Of a DNA stretch of 64,000 bases, positions 9,758-19,485 are shown one piece after another. Position 1 is the stretch's first letter. Every line of letters begins with the position of its first letter. The translations under genes were made by a program, and so were the position numbers. The notes beneath the pieces are model-generated. The model was not told the origin of the DNA. It did no database searches and saw nothing but the letters and a program-made list of their open reading frames with translations. Source of the DNA: Confluentibacter sediminis (GTDB taxonomy: Bacteria; Bacteroidota; Bacteroidia; Flavobacteriales; Flavobacteriaceae); contig NZ_QKPO01000014.1 of assembly GCF_003258355.1 (NCBI RefSeq), positions 107,290 to 171,289 on the forward strand, written 5' to 3'.

Positions 9758-12700
9758 ATGAAAACAAAGTTTAGTGGAATTCTAACGCTATTACTAGCGT
9801 TTGTCGTGCAACTAACGTTCGCACAAGAAAAGACAATTTCAGGTACGATAACTGATGGTAGCGGTTTACCAATCCCTGGAGTAACCGTCTTAGTAAAAGG
9901 TACTTCTACAGGTATCGCCTCAGATTTCGATGGCAATTATTCGATCAGAGCTAATCAAGGTGGTACTTTGATTTTTAGTTTTGTTGGTTATGTTACCCAA
10001 GAAATTGTTATAGGTGCGTCTAACACAATTAATGTAACTCTTAAAGAAGATGTTGCAGCTCTTGAAGAGGTTGTTATAACAGCCCTAGGTATTAAGAGGA
10101 ATGAAAAATCTTTAGGCTATTCTGTTCAATCAGTTAAACCCGAGCAAATTACAGAGAATTCTGAACCAGATTTACTAAGATCTCTTAATGGTAAAGTACC
10201 TGGAGTTAATATAAATGTATCTACTGGGGTTGCTGGTGCAGCAAACAAAATAAACATTAGGGGTATTACTTCATTTCAAGGCGGAAACCAACCGTTATTT
10301 GTTGTTGATGGGACCCCATATAGTAATGATGAAATAGAAACATCTGATCAAGTTACTGGGTCTGGAGGCAGCTATGAGTCTGGTATTTCTTCATTAGACC
10401 CAAATAACATAGCTGATATTAGAGTTCTGAAAGGTGCTGTAGCAGCAGCATTATATGGCTCTAGAGCTGTTAATGGGGTTATATTAATTACTACTAAAAC
10501 CGGCCAATCTGGTGGCGCTTCAAATAAAAAATTCGAAGTCTCACTTAGTAGTGGGCTTTATTTAGAAAACATAGCTAATCTTCCTGAATACCAAAACACA
10601 TACGGACCAGGAACTAATTTTAATTATAATAACGCTAATGGATCTTGGGGAGCTAGATTTGACTCTCTTGAAACTATTCCAACGTGGCCTAATTTACTTA
10701 CTGCTTTTCCAGATCAATTTGGACCTACGGTTCCCTATGTGGCTAAACCAAATAACGTAAAAGACTTATTTAGAACTGGCGTTGTTTCTGATAATTCAGT
10801 AAGTGTTAATATTGCTAAGGATAATTCAAATTTCAGTTTAACCATTTCAAATTTAGACCAAGAAGGATATATCCCTTTCAATACCTATAGAAGAACTAAT
10901 TTTTCTACAGGTGGTAATTTTACATTAGAAAATGGATTAAAAGTTGGTGCAAATTTAAGTTATTCCGATAGTGAACAAGTTGGTGGTTTTTTTGGAGAAA
11001 ATCAATTTGCCGGGGCTGCGTCTTCATTTGCTAGAGTTTTGGTACTGGGCAGGAATTGGGATTTAAGTTTACCTTATGAAGATGCCAATGGCGCTCCTGT
11101 TATTCCTAATACTGGTTGGGATCATCCGTTATGGTCATGGCAGCATAACCAAATTATTACTGACGTTAATAGAACTGTAGCCAATATAAGCTTTGCATAC
11201 GATTTTAATGACCACATTGATGTAAGATATCAATTAGGTGTAAATAAATATAGCCTAGATAGGTTACAAATTACAGATAAAGGATCTAGAGCCGCTGCGG
11301 GAATAGGCAGGGTTATAAGTGAAGTTTATGATACTGAAGAAATTGAATCTACTTTAGCCTTGAATTTTAATTATGATTTATCTGAAGATGTAAATTTAAA
11401 TTTTACTGTTGGTAATAATGTGAATCAAAGATCAAGTCATAATTACGCTTATACTGGAACTGACTTGATTGCCCCAGACATTTTCACTATTAAAAATACT
11501 AAAAATGTTACAGCAGACTTTGATGATACTACAAGAAGAAGATTGGTAGGTGTATTTGGAGATTTAGGATTAAGCTATAAAGATTATTTATTTTTAAATG
11601 CCACAGCTAGAAATGACTGGTCTTCAACATTACCTAAGAACGATAATAGTTTCTTATATCCATCTGTTTCTACATCATTTATTTTTACTGATGCTTTAAA
11701 TATTGAAGGCGGTATTTTGTCTTATGGTAAGATTAGAGGTGGGTGGGCTAATGTAGGCCGTGATGCTAATCCATATCAAATAAATAAGATCTTTGGTTTA
11801 GGAGATGTATTTGCTGGACAATCAACAGTGTTTTTGCCAACAACATTAGGTAATCCAAATTTAAAACCTGAAAATACCGAGGAAATTGAAATTGGTACCG
11901 ATCTTGAATTCTTTAATAAGCGTATTATTATTGATTTTACATGGTACAAAAAAACCACAACTGATTTAATTTCTAGAGTGAACGTACCAAATAGTAGTGG
12001 TTATTCTTCTTTATTAACCAATATTGGTGAAATGGAAAATAAAGGTATTGAAATAGGTTTGACATTAACACCTGTAAGAAGTGATAATTTTAGTTGGACG
12101 ACTTTTACATCTTTCACAAAAAACAAAAACATAGTCAAAGAATTAATTGATGGATTAGATAGATTTCCAGTAGATGTAAACCAAGTTGCTTATGTACAGA
12201 AAGGACAGCCTTATGGTGTTTTTTATGGCACTGCATTTGCTAGAGACGATGAAGGTAATTATTTGATTTTAGAAGGTGAAGGAGGAATTATACAAGCTTT
12301 AGACAGTAAAGTTATTGGAGATCCTACACCAGATTTTAAAATTGGTTTCACAAATACCTTTAGATATAAAAGTTTAAGTTTAAGGGCTCAAATCGACTGG
12401 AAAGAAGGTGGTGATATTTCATCATCAGGTATAGATGCATTACTTGGGAGAGGGGTTACAAGGGATACCGAAGACCGTGAACGTACATTTGTTATTCCTG
12501 GTTATTACGGAAACCCAACTAGTGGAGAACCTATTCTTGATGGTTCTGGAAACAAAATCCCGAACAGCACTCAAATTACCATGAATAATTTATATTTTTC
12601 ACCTGCTAGTAGTAATACTTTTGGTATCAATAGTGTCGATGAAGCTTCTGTTTATGATGGCACTGTCTATAGATTGAGAGAAATTTCCCTGACTTATGAT

Positions 12701-12913
12701 GTTCCTAAAAAATTCTTAGAGAAAACTTTTATAGGATCTTTATCTATCTCAGCTATTGGTAACAATTTATGGTATTTTGCTCCTAACGTACCTAAATACA
12801 CAAATTTTGACCCAGATGTAACAGCGTATGGTTCTAGTAATCTTCAAGGCATAGAAACACAATCTGCTCCTAGTTCAAAAAGATATGGTCTTAAGATTAA
12901 TCTAACGTTTTAA
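9758..12913 (+). CDS. SusC/RagA-family TonB-linked outer-membrane transporter
   Basis: SusC-type proteins form the 22-strand outer-membrane barrel that imports oligosaccharides or peptides with a SusD lid, powered through TonB. The product (1,051 residues from this start) has a signal peptide (MKTKFSGILTLLLAFVVQLT), a carboxypeptidase-D-like domain (TISGTITDGSGLPIPGVTVL), the box ALEEVVITALGIKRNEKS and a plug domain with NIRGITSFQGGNQPLFVVDG. The C-terminus ends in LKINLTF, a barrel-closing strand. An upstream ATG at 9734 would add 8 polar residues before the signal peptide, so 9758 is preferred. It begins the operon with the SusD gene 10 bases later. The substrate cannot be inferred. Confidence 0.93.
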   Translation: MKTKFSGILTLLLAFVVQLTFAQEKTISGTITDGSGLPIPGVTVLVKGTSTGIASDFDGNYSIRANQGGTLIFSFVGYVTQEIVIGASNTINVTLKEDVAALEEVVITALGIKRNEKSLGYSVQSVKPEQITENSEPDLLRSLNGKVPGVNINVSTGVAGAANKINIRGITSFQGGNQPLFVVDGTPYSNDEIETSDQVTGSGGSYESGISSLDPNNIADIRVLKGAVAAALYGSRAVNGVILITTKTGQSGGASNKKFEVSLSSGLYLENIANLPEYQNTYGPGTNFNYNNANGSWGARFDSLETIPTWPNLLTAFPDQFGPTVPYVAKPNNVKDLFRTGVVSDNSVSVNIAKDNSNFSLTISNLDQEGYIPFNTYRRTNFSTGGNFTLENGLKVGANLSYSDSEQVGGFFGENQFAGAASSFARVLVLGRNWDLSLPYEDANGAPVIPNTGWDHPLWSWQHNQIITDVNRTVANISFAYDFNDHIDVRYQLGVNKYSLDRLQITDKGSRAAAGIGRVISEVYDTEEIESTLALNFNYDLSEDVNLNFTVGNNVNQRSSHNYAYTGTDLIAPDIFTIKNTKNVTADFDDTTRRRLVGVFGDLGLSYKDYLFLNATARNDWSSTLPKNDNSFLYPSVSTSFIFTDALNIEGGILSYGKIRGGWANVGRDANPYQINKIFGLGDVFAGQSTVFLPTTLGNPNLKPENTEEIEIGTDLEFFNKRIIIDFTWYKKTTTDLISRVNVPNSSGYSSLLTNIGEMENKGIEIGLTLTPVRSDNFSWTTFTSFTKNKNIVKELIDGLDRFPVDVNQVAYVQKGQPYGVFYGTAFARDDEGNYLILEGEGGIIQALDSKVIGDPTPDFKIGFTNTFRYKSLSLRAQIDWKEGGDISSSGIDALLGRGVTRDTEDRERTFVIPGYYGNPTSGEPILDGSGNKIPNSTQITMNNLYFSPASSNTFGINSVDEASVYDGTVYRLREISLTYDVPKKFLEKTFIGSLSISAIGNNLWYFAPNVPKYTNFDPDVTAYGSSNLQGIETQSAPSSKRYGLKINLTF

Positions 12914-12923
12914 TTAAAAAATT

Positions 12924-14627
12924 ATGAAAAATATATTAAATATAAAATTAAAAAGCTATAAGATACTTATTCTTACTTGTATGTCTTTTTTATTCGTTTA
13001 TAATTGTAGTGATTATTTAGATGTAAATAACGATCCAAATAACCCCACTGCTGCTCCTTTAGATCAGTTATTGACTAATGTTGAAATAAACTTTAAAGAT
13101 ATTACTGATTATCAATTATTTTTAGGTGATATTCTTTCTACTTATTCTCATCAATTCGTTTTTCGTGAAGAACAAGATCAATACGGTACCAAGCCTGATA
13201 ACTCTTTAGTAAATAACGCATGGAATAATGCGTATTCTGTATTAGCTGAATGTGATATTATTATAGAACAAGGAACAGAAGAGGAAGAAATGATTATGGT
13301 TGGTATGGCTCAAGTTATTAAAGGTTATACAGCTACAATTCTTGTTAATATATGGGGAGATGCTCCTTTCTCTGAGGCAGGCCAATTAGCGAATGGTATT
13401 GTGAGCCCCGTATTTGATGAGCAAGCAAGCATTTATCAATCTGGTCTTGATTTAATTGATCAAGGTTTAATAAATATTAATAGTGCTACAGGAAAAAACC
13501 CTGGCACTCAAGACTTATTTTACAAAGGAAGTCTTCCTAAATGGAACAAATTTGTAAACACACTTAAATTAAAATTATATAATGAAATTAGGTTATCGTC
13601 TTTATTTGACGCTAGTAAGTTAAATACTTTAGTGACTGGCAATAATTTTATGACTAGTTTAAGTGATGACTTTCAATTCACTTATTCAGCGACCCAGTCT
13701 CCTGCTGAGGAAAGAAATCCATTATATTTAGATTCTTACCTAACTGGACAAACTACTCAATACGCAAGCCCATGGTTTTATGAAATTTTAAAAGGATGGA
13801 ACCCCAATATACATAATGGAATAGCTGACCCTAGAATACCTTATTATTTCTTTAATCAATTAACTCCAGGTCAATTGCCTCCCGATGTTGGTGACCCTAC
13901 AACAGGAGACCCTAAATCTGATTATTGGGATAGAAACACTGGATTTCACAGTATCAGGTTTGGTAGCACAGGTCCAAATCGTGATTTTGCTTCTAGAAAT
14001 TCTTCAACATACCCTGGTATTTATCCAGCTGGAGGAAAATATGATGATGGATTAGGAGGTAAAGCAGATACTAATGCAGGAACTGGTGTTGCTCCTCATA
14101 GAATGCTTACATATCATGAATTTTTATTCATAAAAGCTGAACTTATTCAGGCTGGTTTAATCTCTGGTGATGCTAAAGCTACATTAGAACAAGCAATTAC
14201 TGCTGCTTTTGCAAAAGTAGATAATGTTGTTGCCAATTCAAAAACCACACAAACGGTACCCGTTCTTGCTGGATCTACCGAAGCAACTACATTTATTGAT
14301 GATATTCTTGCTGAGTTTGATACTGCAGCTCCTGCAAAAAAAATGGAAATTATCATGACCCAAAAATGGGTATCAACATTTGGAGATCCTTATGACCAAT
14401 ATAATGATTATAGAAGAACTGGATATCCTGTACTAGCTAATCCTGTAGGTCCATCCCCAGAATATCAATTAGATAATGAAGATGCATGGCCTTTAGATGA
14501 TAGTGAAACTATATTAACACGACCATTTCAATTATCATTATTCTGGCCTTTATCAGAATTGAATGTTAACAAAAATGCTCCAGCTCAAAAGGATGCTACC
14601 ACATACAAAATATTTTGGGATAATTAA
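12924..14627 (+). CDS. SusD/RagB-family outer-membrane lipoprotein (SusD-like_2 type)
   Basis: This is the surface lid that binds ligand over the SusC barrel. The 567-residue product has a lipoprotein signal ending in FVYNC with the lipid-anchored cysteine near residue 28, then SDYLDVNNDPNNPTAAPLDQ, the opening typical of the 'Susd and RagB' PF12771-type proteins. TPR-like helical segments follow, and the C-terminal part has MTQKWVSTFGDPYDQYNDYR, also typical. It is 10 bases after the SusC gene and 15 before the next lipoprotein, so the three form one operon. Confidence 0.9.
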   Translation: MKNILNIKLKSYKILILTCMSFLFVYNCSDYLDVNNDPNNPTAAPLDQLLTNVEINFKDITDYQLFLGDILSTYSHQFVFREEQDQYGTKPDNSLVNNAWNNAYSVLAECDIIIEQGTEEEEMIMVGMAQVIKGYTATILVNIWGDAPFSEAGQLANGIVSPVFDEQASIYQSGLDLIDQGLININSATGKNPGTQDLFYKGSLPKWNKFVNTLKLKLYNEIRLSSLFDASKLNTLVTGNNFMTSLSDDFQFTYSATQSPAEERNPLYLDSYLTGQTTQYASPWFYEILKGWNPNIHNGIADPRIPYYFFNQLTPGQLPPDVGDPTTGDPKSDYWDRNTGFHSIRFGSTGPNRDFASRNSSTYPGIYPAGGKYDDGLGGKADTNAGTGVAPHRMLTYHEFLFIKAELIQAGLISGDAKATLEQAITAAFAKVDNVVANSKTTQTVPVLAGSTEATTFIDDILAEFDTAAPAKKMEIIMTQKWVSTFGDPYDQYNDYRRTGYPVLANPVGPSPEYQLDNEDAWPLDDSETILTRPFQLSLFWPLSELNVNKNAPAQKDATTYKIFWDN

Positions 14628-14642
14628 TCTAAAAAAAATACA

Positions 14643-15524
14643 ATGAAAAAAATACATATAATAATAGCTATTTTAGCACTCTTTTTGCTAAATACTTCTT
14701 GTGAAAATGATGGGGGGACATCTGTCATTCCTTTGGAAAATGGTGCTACGCCTAATTTTAAATTAGTTACTGGGAGTGATGATTTTATTGATCTTACAGG
14801 CTTTGACGCATTAAGTTTAAAGTTTACTGTAGATATAGGCATCGGATCCCCAACCTCAATGGATTTAAAGGCTTTTTGGACTACGATAAATGGAGATTTA
14901 TACGGACCTGTAACTCTAGATGCCAATATAACAACGTTTCCCAAAGAGTATAGCATTACTGGAGCAGACATTTTAAATGCATTTACTGAACTTAATAGTA
15001 ATGCAGATTTAAATGTAGGTGATAAATTAATACTTTTTACTTCTGTCACTTTAGCTAACGGCAAAACGCTAGAATTACTTAATGACAAAGCTGAGCCAAA
15101 TTATTATGCAGCAGATTTTAATCAATACGCTGGCTTAAATATAATTCAAACTTATGCTGTATCTTGCCCTTCAAATTTAGGTGGCACATATAGTGTTGTA
15201 TCTAATGGTGATAACACTGATGGACAACCACCTGCCGTTAACCTTCCATATACTGTAACAGTTATGGATAATGGCGGGGGAAATTATACGATATCAGATG
15301 GTGTAGCAGGGGTGTATATCTTTTGGTATAGTGTATATGGATACACCTTTGAAACAACTGGAAACTTTACTGATGTATGCGGAAACTTATCTGGTACTTG
15401 GGGTACAAGTTTTGGCGGAGACTCCATAACTTTAACCGGAACAGCTAACGAAGACGGTACATTATCAATCCATTGGGAAAATGCTTTTGGAGATTTTATT
15501 GATGCTGTATATACACCTCAATAA
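14643..15524 (+). CDS. SusCD-associated lipoprotein (SusE/F-like position)
   Basis: The 293-residue product starts MKKIHIIIAILALFLLNTSC, a signal peptide with a lipobox and cysteine at 20. The mature part looks all-beta: a first half with repeated short strands (about 35-160) and a second half rich in glycine, tyrosine and threonine (about 175-290) with PSNLGGTYSVVSNGDNTDGQ and AGVYIFWYSVYGYTFETTGN. In SusCD operons the third gene often encodes a surface glycan- or ligand-binding lipoprotein, and position and signal fit that role. No enzyme motif was seen. The operon ends in the terminator at 15552. Confidence 0.7.
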   Translation: MKKIHIIIAILALFLLNTSCENDGGTSVIPLENGATPNFKLVTGSDDFIDLTGFDALSLKFTVDIGIGSPTSMDLKAFWTTINGDLYGPVTLDANITTFPKEYSITGADILNAFTELNSNADLNVGDKLILFTSVTLANGKTLELLNDKAEPNYYAADFNQYAGLNIIQTYAVSCPSNLGGTYSVVSNGDNTDGQPPAVNLPYTVTVMDNGGGNYTISDGVAGVYIFWYSVYGYTFETTGNFTDVCGNLSGTWGTSFGGDSITLTGTANEDGTLSIHWENAFGDFIDAVYTPQ

Positions 15525-15551
15525 TATAGAAAACAAGTCATTTTAATTTAA

Positions 15552-15580
15552 AACCACCTTCTAAACAAGGTGGTTTTTTT
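15552..15580 (+). terminator. Intrinsic terminator after the SusCD operon
   Basis: A 9-bp stem (AACCACCTT / AAGGTGGTT) with a 6-base loop runs straight into a T-tract. It closes the SusC-SusD-lipoprotein operon 27 bases after the last stop. The rlmB start follows only 13 bases later, so rlmB must have its own promoter overlapping this region; TACCTTTA at 15582-15589 is a near match to a -7 box. Confidence 0.85.
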
Positions 15581-15593
15581 ATACCTTTACCCC

Positions 15594-16331
15594 ATGCAAG
15601 AACAAACACAAATTTTTGGTATTAGAGCCATCATTGAAGCCATTAATTCAGGGGAAATCATTGATAAGGTATTCCTTCAAAAAGGGTTAAAAGGCGATTT
15701 ATTTACTGAATTAGAATTCGTACTACGCCAAAAGTCTATAAACTCGTCTTATGTTCCAGTAGAAAAGCTAAATAGACTAACAAAAGGAAATCATCAAGGT
15801 GCAGTCGCTCAAATTTCGCCAATTGGTTTTCATGATTTAGAAAGTTTAATTACTGAAGTTATAGAATCTGGAAAAATACCTTTATTTCTTTTATTAGACC
15901 AATTGAGTGATGTTCGTAACTTTGGTGCTATTATTAGAACTGCGGAATGTACTGGTGTTAATGGCATAATCATTCAAAAAAAAGGAGGTGCTCCTGTTAA
16001 TGGAGACACCATCAAAACGAGTGCTGGAGCTGTATTTAAAGTTCCTATTTGTAAAGTAGACCATATCAAAGACGCTGTATTTTACATGCAATCATCAGGC
16101 ATTAAGGTAATAGCGGCCACAGAAAAAACAGATAATACCTTATACGATATTTCATTTAAAGAACCTTGTGCTATCATCATGGGGTCGGAAGACAGAGGCA
16201 TCAATCCTTCTATTTTAAAAGTTGTAGACGATAAAGCTAAATTACCTTTACTAGGTGAAATAGAATCTTTAAATGTATCGGTGGCTTGCGGAGCTTTTTT
16301 ATATGAAGCCGTTAGACAAAGACTTTCTTAG
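15594..16331 (+). CDS. rlmB: 23S rRNA 2'-O-ribose methyltransferase, RlmB/TrmH family
   Basis: RlmB methylates the ribose of a conserved guanosine in 23S rRNA with S-adenosylmethionine. The 245-residue product has an N-terminal substrate-binding domain (IFGIRAIIEAINSGEIIDKV) and a SPOUT knot with its three motifs: LLDQLSDVRNFGAIIRTAEC, CAIIMGSEDRGINPS and LPLLGEIESLNVSVACGAFL. An upstream in-frame ATG at 15570 lies inside the terminator of the previous operon, so MQEQTQ at 15594 is taken as the start. It could be another TrmH-like enzyme, but the motif set fits RlmB best. Confidence 0.88.
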   Translation: MQEQTQIFGIRAIIEAINSGEIIDKVFLQKGLKGDLFTELEFVLRQKSINSSYVPVEKLNRLTKGNHQGAVAQISPIGFHDLESLITEVIESGKIPLFLLLDQLSDVRNFGAIIRTAECTGVNGIIIQKKGGAPVNGDTIKTSAGAVFKVPICKVDHIKDAVFYMQSSGIKVIAATEKTDNTLYDISFKEPCAIIMGSEDRGINPSILKVVDDKAKLPLLGEIESLNVSVACGAFLYEAVRQRLS

Positions 16332-16373
16332 ATTGTTGGTATTACACGTTTTAAGTCTATTAAATTCTTAAAA

Positions 16374-17099
16374 TCATTCTTTCTTTTCTTTGAAAATATA
16401 GTTTATACTAGATTCCTCCAGCTCTGTTTCTGAGTCAATTTCTTCAATAAAATTTCCATCTTTATCAAAATGTTTTAAAAAAGGGTCGTCTGCTTCATTA
16501 AAATTATCTTGTTCCCAATCAAACTTTTTAGGTTTTAAAATTTTACTTCTAAAAAATAAAGCAAACAATAATCCCGTAACAAGCCCTGATAAGTGTCCTT
16601 CCCAAGAAATACTATCATCAATAGGCAACGTGTACCAAATCATGCTTCCGTAAAGAAAAACAATTAATAAAGACAAAGCTACCAAGCGATAATATTTTGA
16701 AAAAACACCTTTAAAAAAAGTAAAACTCACCAAAACATAAATTAGACCACTAGCACCAATATGATAAGAAGGCCTACCAATACACCACGTAAAAAATCCA
16801 GATAGAAGAATTCCGAATATAATAACTTTCCAAGCTAAGTGCCTATAGAAATAAAACAAAGCCATTGATAAAACAAATAGAGGTATACTGTTATGATAAA
16901 TATGTTGGAGATTGCCATGTATAAACGGACTTAAAACAACACCTCTTAGGCCTTTTAATGTTTGTGGATAAATCCCATAATTAGAGAAATTATATCCAAA
17001 ACGAACTTCAAACCAAAATACCATCCAAATACTTAATAAAAAAAGCAAAGGATAAACTATGACGTCGGTTGAAAATTTGAAATAATCATACTGTTTCAT
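16374..17099 (-). CDS. Rhomboid-family intramembrane serine protease
   Basis: Rhomboids cut transmembrane substrates inside the bilayer. The 241-residue product has six hydrophobic segments and the catalytic set: HGNLQHIYHN (61-70) in the second helix, Ser117 in GASG (115-118) and His169 in WEGHLSGLVTG. After the last helix there is a charged tail of about 50 residues (FDWEQDNFNEADDPFLKHFD, then an acidic ending) that the core family lacks. It is divergent from rarA and seems to be transcribed alone. The physiological substrate is unknown. Confidence 0.88.
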   Translation of the reverse strand: MKQYDYFKFSTDVIVYPLLFLLSIWMVFWFEVRFGYNFSNYGIYPQTLKGLRGVVLSPFIHGNLQHIYHNSIPLFVLSMALFYFYRHLAWKVIIFGILLSGFFTWCIGRPSYHIGASGLIYVLVSFTFFKGVFSKYYRLVALSLLIVFLYGSMIWYTLPIDDSISWEGHLSGLVTGLLFALFFRSKILKPKKFDWEQDNFNEADDPFLKHFDKDGNFIEEIDSETELEESSINYIFKEKKE

Positions 17100-17232
17100 T
17101 AATTACCATGTATCAATTTATTATCCATAATCTATTTTATGATAAATTGTCAGTTAAATTTTAACTAAAACACTCTAACTCTTTTAATAAAATTAATGTT
17201 TTTAAACCTATAAATACTTTAATTTTACAATT

Positions 17233-18510
17233 ATGAATGAACCTTTAGCAGAACGTTTAAGACCTAAAACTTTAAATGACTATGTAAGCCAGACGCACTT
17301 AGTTGGCAAACATGGTGCTTTAACACAGCATATAAAACAAGGCTTGATTCCGTCTATGATATTTTGGGGGCCTCCAGGAACTGGAAAAACAACGCTCGCT
17401 AATATTATTGCTACGGAATCTGGAAGGCCATTTTACACACTAAGTGCCATAAATTCTGGTGTTAAAGATATACGTGATGTTATTGATAAAGCCAAACAAA
17501 GCGGCGGTTTATTTACTACCAAAAACCCCATTCTATTTATTGATGAAATTCATAGGTTTAGTAAATCGCAACAAGACTCTTTATTACAGGCTGTAGAAAA
17601 AGGTTGGATTACATTGATTGGTGCCACAACCGAAAACCCAAGTTTTGAGGTTATTTCTGCGCTTTTATCGCGTTGTCAAGTATATATTTTAAATGCCTTT
17701 GAAAAAACCGATTTAGAGATGCTTTTAAATCGTGCTATTGAAAATGACGCGCATATCTCCAAAAAAAATATAAAACTACAGGAAACTTCAGCACTGTTAA
17801 GATTATCGGGTGGTGATGGCAGAAAATTGCTCAATATTTTTGAATTGATAGTGAATTCTGAAGCATCAAATGATATCATAATTACGGATGCATTAGTTTT
17901 GGATAAAATTCAAAATAATACGGTTCGCTACGATAAAACTGGGGAACAACATTATGATATTATTTCTGCATTTATAAAATCTATCCGTGGTAGCGACCCG
18001 AATGCCGCAGTATATTGGTTGGCGCGTATGATTGAGGGCGGAGAAGATGTTAAATTTATTGCCAGGAGAATGCTTATTTTGGCCAGTGAAGATATTGGAA
18101 ATGCCAACCCAACGGCATTAATAATGGCAAACAATACATTTCAAGCCGTTTCTACGATAGGATATCCAGAATCTAGAATTATACTAAGTCAATGTGCCAC
18201 ATATTTGGCATGTTCACCAAAAAGCAATGCGTCTTATATTGCCATTGGTAAAGCACAGCAATTGGTTAAAGAAACTGGAGATTTGTCCGTACCCTTAGAA
18301 ATTAGAAATGCACCGACTAAGTTAATGAAAGAGTTGGGTTATGGAGACAATTATCAATATGCTCACAATTATGAAAATAATTTTGCCAATCAAGAGTTTC
18401 TGCCAGACGAAATAAAAAACACTAAATTATATGATCCTGGAAATAATTCCAGAGAAAATACCCACCGCGAGTTTTTAAAACAACGCTGGAAAGGGAAATA
18501 TGGGTATTAG
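17233..18510 (+). CDS. rarA: Replication-associated recombination protein A (AAA+ ATPase)
   Basis: RarA (MgsA) is a clamp-loader-like AAA+ ATPase that acts at stalled replication forks. The 425-residue product has Walker [10 protein letters not shown] at 46-54, Walker [10 protein letters not shown] at 101-109, the sensor sequence [20 protein letters not shown] and the C-terminal tetramerisation domain with [14 protein letters not shown] [20 protein letters not shown]. Length and domain order match the family. It has a lone position between the rhomboid gene and a convergent unknown gene. Confidence 0.93.
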   Translation: MNEPLAERLRPKTLNDYVSQTHLVGKHGALTQHIKQGLIPSMIFWGPPGTGKTTLANIIATESGRPFYTLSAINSGVKDIRDVIDKAKQSGGLFTTKNPILFIDEIHRFSKSQQDSLLQAVEKGWITLIGATTENPSFEVISALLSRCQVYILNAFEKTDLEMLLNRAIENDAHISKKNIKLQETSALLRLSGGDGRKLLNIFELIVNSEASNDIIITDALVLDKIQNNTVRYDKTGEQHYDIISAFIKSIRGSDPNAAVYWLARMIEGGEDVKFIARRMLILASEDIGNANPTALIMANNTFQAVSTIGYPESRIILSQCATYLACSPKSNASYIAIGKAQQLVKETGDLSVPLEIRNAPTKLMKELGYGDNYQYAHNYENNFANQEFLPDEIKNTKLYDPGNNSRENTHREFLKQRWKGKYGY

Positions 18511-18536
18511 TTGTTGGTTGTTGGTTGTTGCTAAAA

Positions 18537-19394
18537 CTAAAATTTTATATTTAGAACTTCTTGTTTTAAAACATTATTTTCATAATATTCTAAAACCCAA
18601 TCATCTCCTTTTTTATACAACGTCGCATTTTTACCTTCTACTAAATACACATCTTTTAGAGAGGTATTTTTTATTTTATAAACAACTTTTGGAGAACTAT
18701 CTACTAATTGAAAACCGTTTTCTACTGCTTGGGCATATAAAACTTGTTGCACGCCCTCTTGGATAGATTTTGTATCCTTAATAGCATTTTCTACAACTAT
18801 TTCTGCTTTTGATTCAGGATTAGTTGTTAAAACCTCTATGTTCTTAACGTCCTTTTCTTTTTTAAGATTTTCAATTTCAGCCTTTAACTGTTCAATTTGG
18901 TTAACTACTTCGTTTTGATTTTTTACTTCTTTAGCAACGGTCTCCGGGGCATTGTTAACTGGTATATATTTGTAATTTATAGTTTGTAATTCTTTAAAAG
19001 CATTTCTTAATGCCTCAGGATAAGCTTTATTATAATCTTTCTCTCTACTCTCGCCCACTTCAGTTGTGTAAATCACAGTGCCATTACAATTTTTCAATTC
19101 AATCTGTAGTTTAGTTTTAAACATACTTGAATCTTTTAAAGCATTTGACGTTAGTGCCAAACATCTATTAGCATTTAAATCATCTGGATAATCTTCCCCC
19201 TCCATAAACGCTACAAATCCATATTTGTTGAATAAAAACTCTGTTAATGAATTTAATTGATATTGATCGTTTTGTTTTAAAAAATCATATTTTTTAGGGA
19301 TAATGATATATTTATAGTTATTTAAATTTGATTGAGAAAATGCACTTACAGCCATTAAACATACAACAAGAAGTGATAAAAATTTAGTTTTCAT
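18537..19394 (-). CDS. Exported coiled-coil protein of unknown function
   Basis: The product (285 residues from this start) begins MKTKFLSLLVVCLMAVSAFS, a clear signal peptide; an upstream ATG at 19436 would place 14 residues before it and is less likely. The mature part has an N-terminal domain with YIIIPKKYDFLKQNDQYQLN and LLFNKYGF-like FLFNKYGFVAFMEGEDYP, then a coiled coil (EVVNQIEQLKAEIENLKKEK, about 165-185) and a C-terminal region (YKIKNTSLKDVYLVEGKNAT) with beta strands. I do not recognise a named family, though similar proteins appear to be common in Flavobacteriaceae. It is probably periplasmic. Confidence 0.7.
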   Translation of the reverse strand: MKTKFLSLLVVCLMAVSAFSQSNLNNYKYIIIPKKYDFLKQNDQYQLNSLTEFLFNKYGFVAFMEGEDYPDDLNANRCLALTSNALKDSSMFKTKLQIELKNCNGTVIYTTEVGESREKDYNKAYPEALRNAFKELQTINYKYIPVNNAPETVAKEVKNQNEVVNQIEQLKAEIENLKKEKDVKNIEVLTTNPESKAEIVVENAIKDTKSIQEGVQQVLYAQAVENGFQLVDSSPKVVYKIKNTSLKDVYLVEGKNATLYKKGDDWVLEYYENNVLKQEVLNIKF

Positions 19395-19485
19395 TTTATT
19401 AAATATATAGTTAAACCCTAGTTTGTAAATATACACTTTGTAGATTATTTATGTTTTGTGAAATTAAGAAAATATGTTGAATTGA

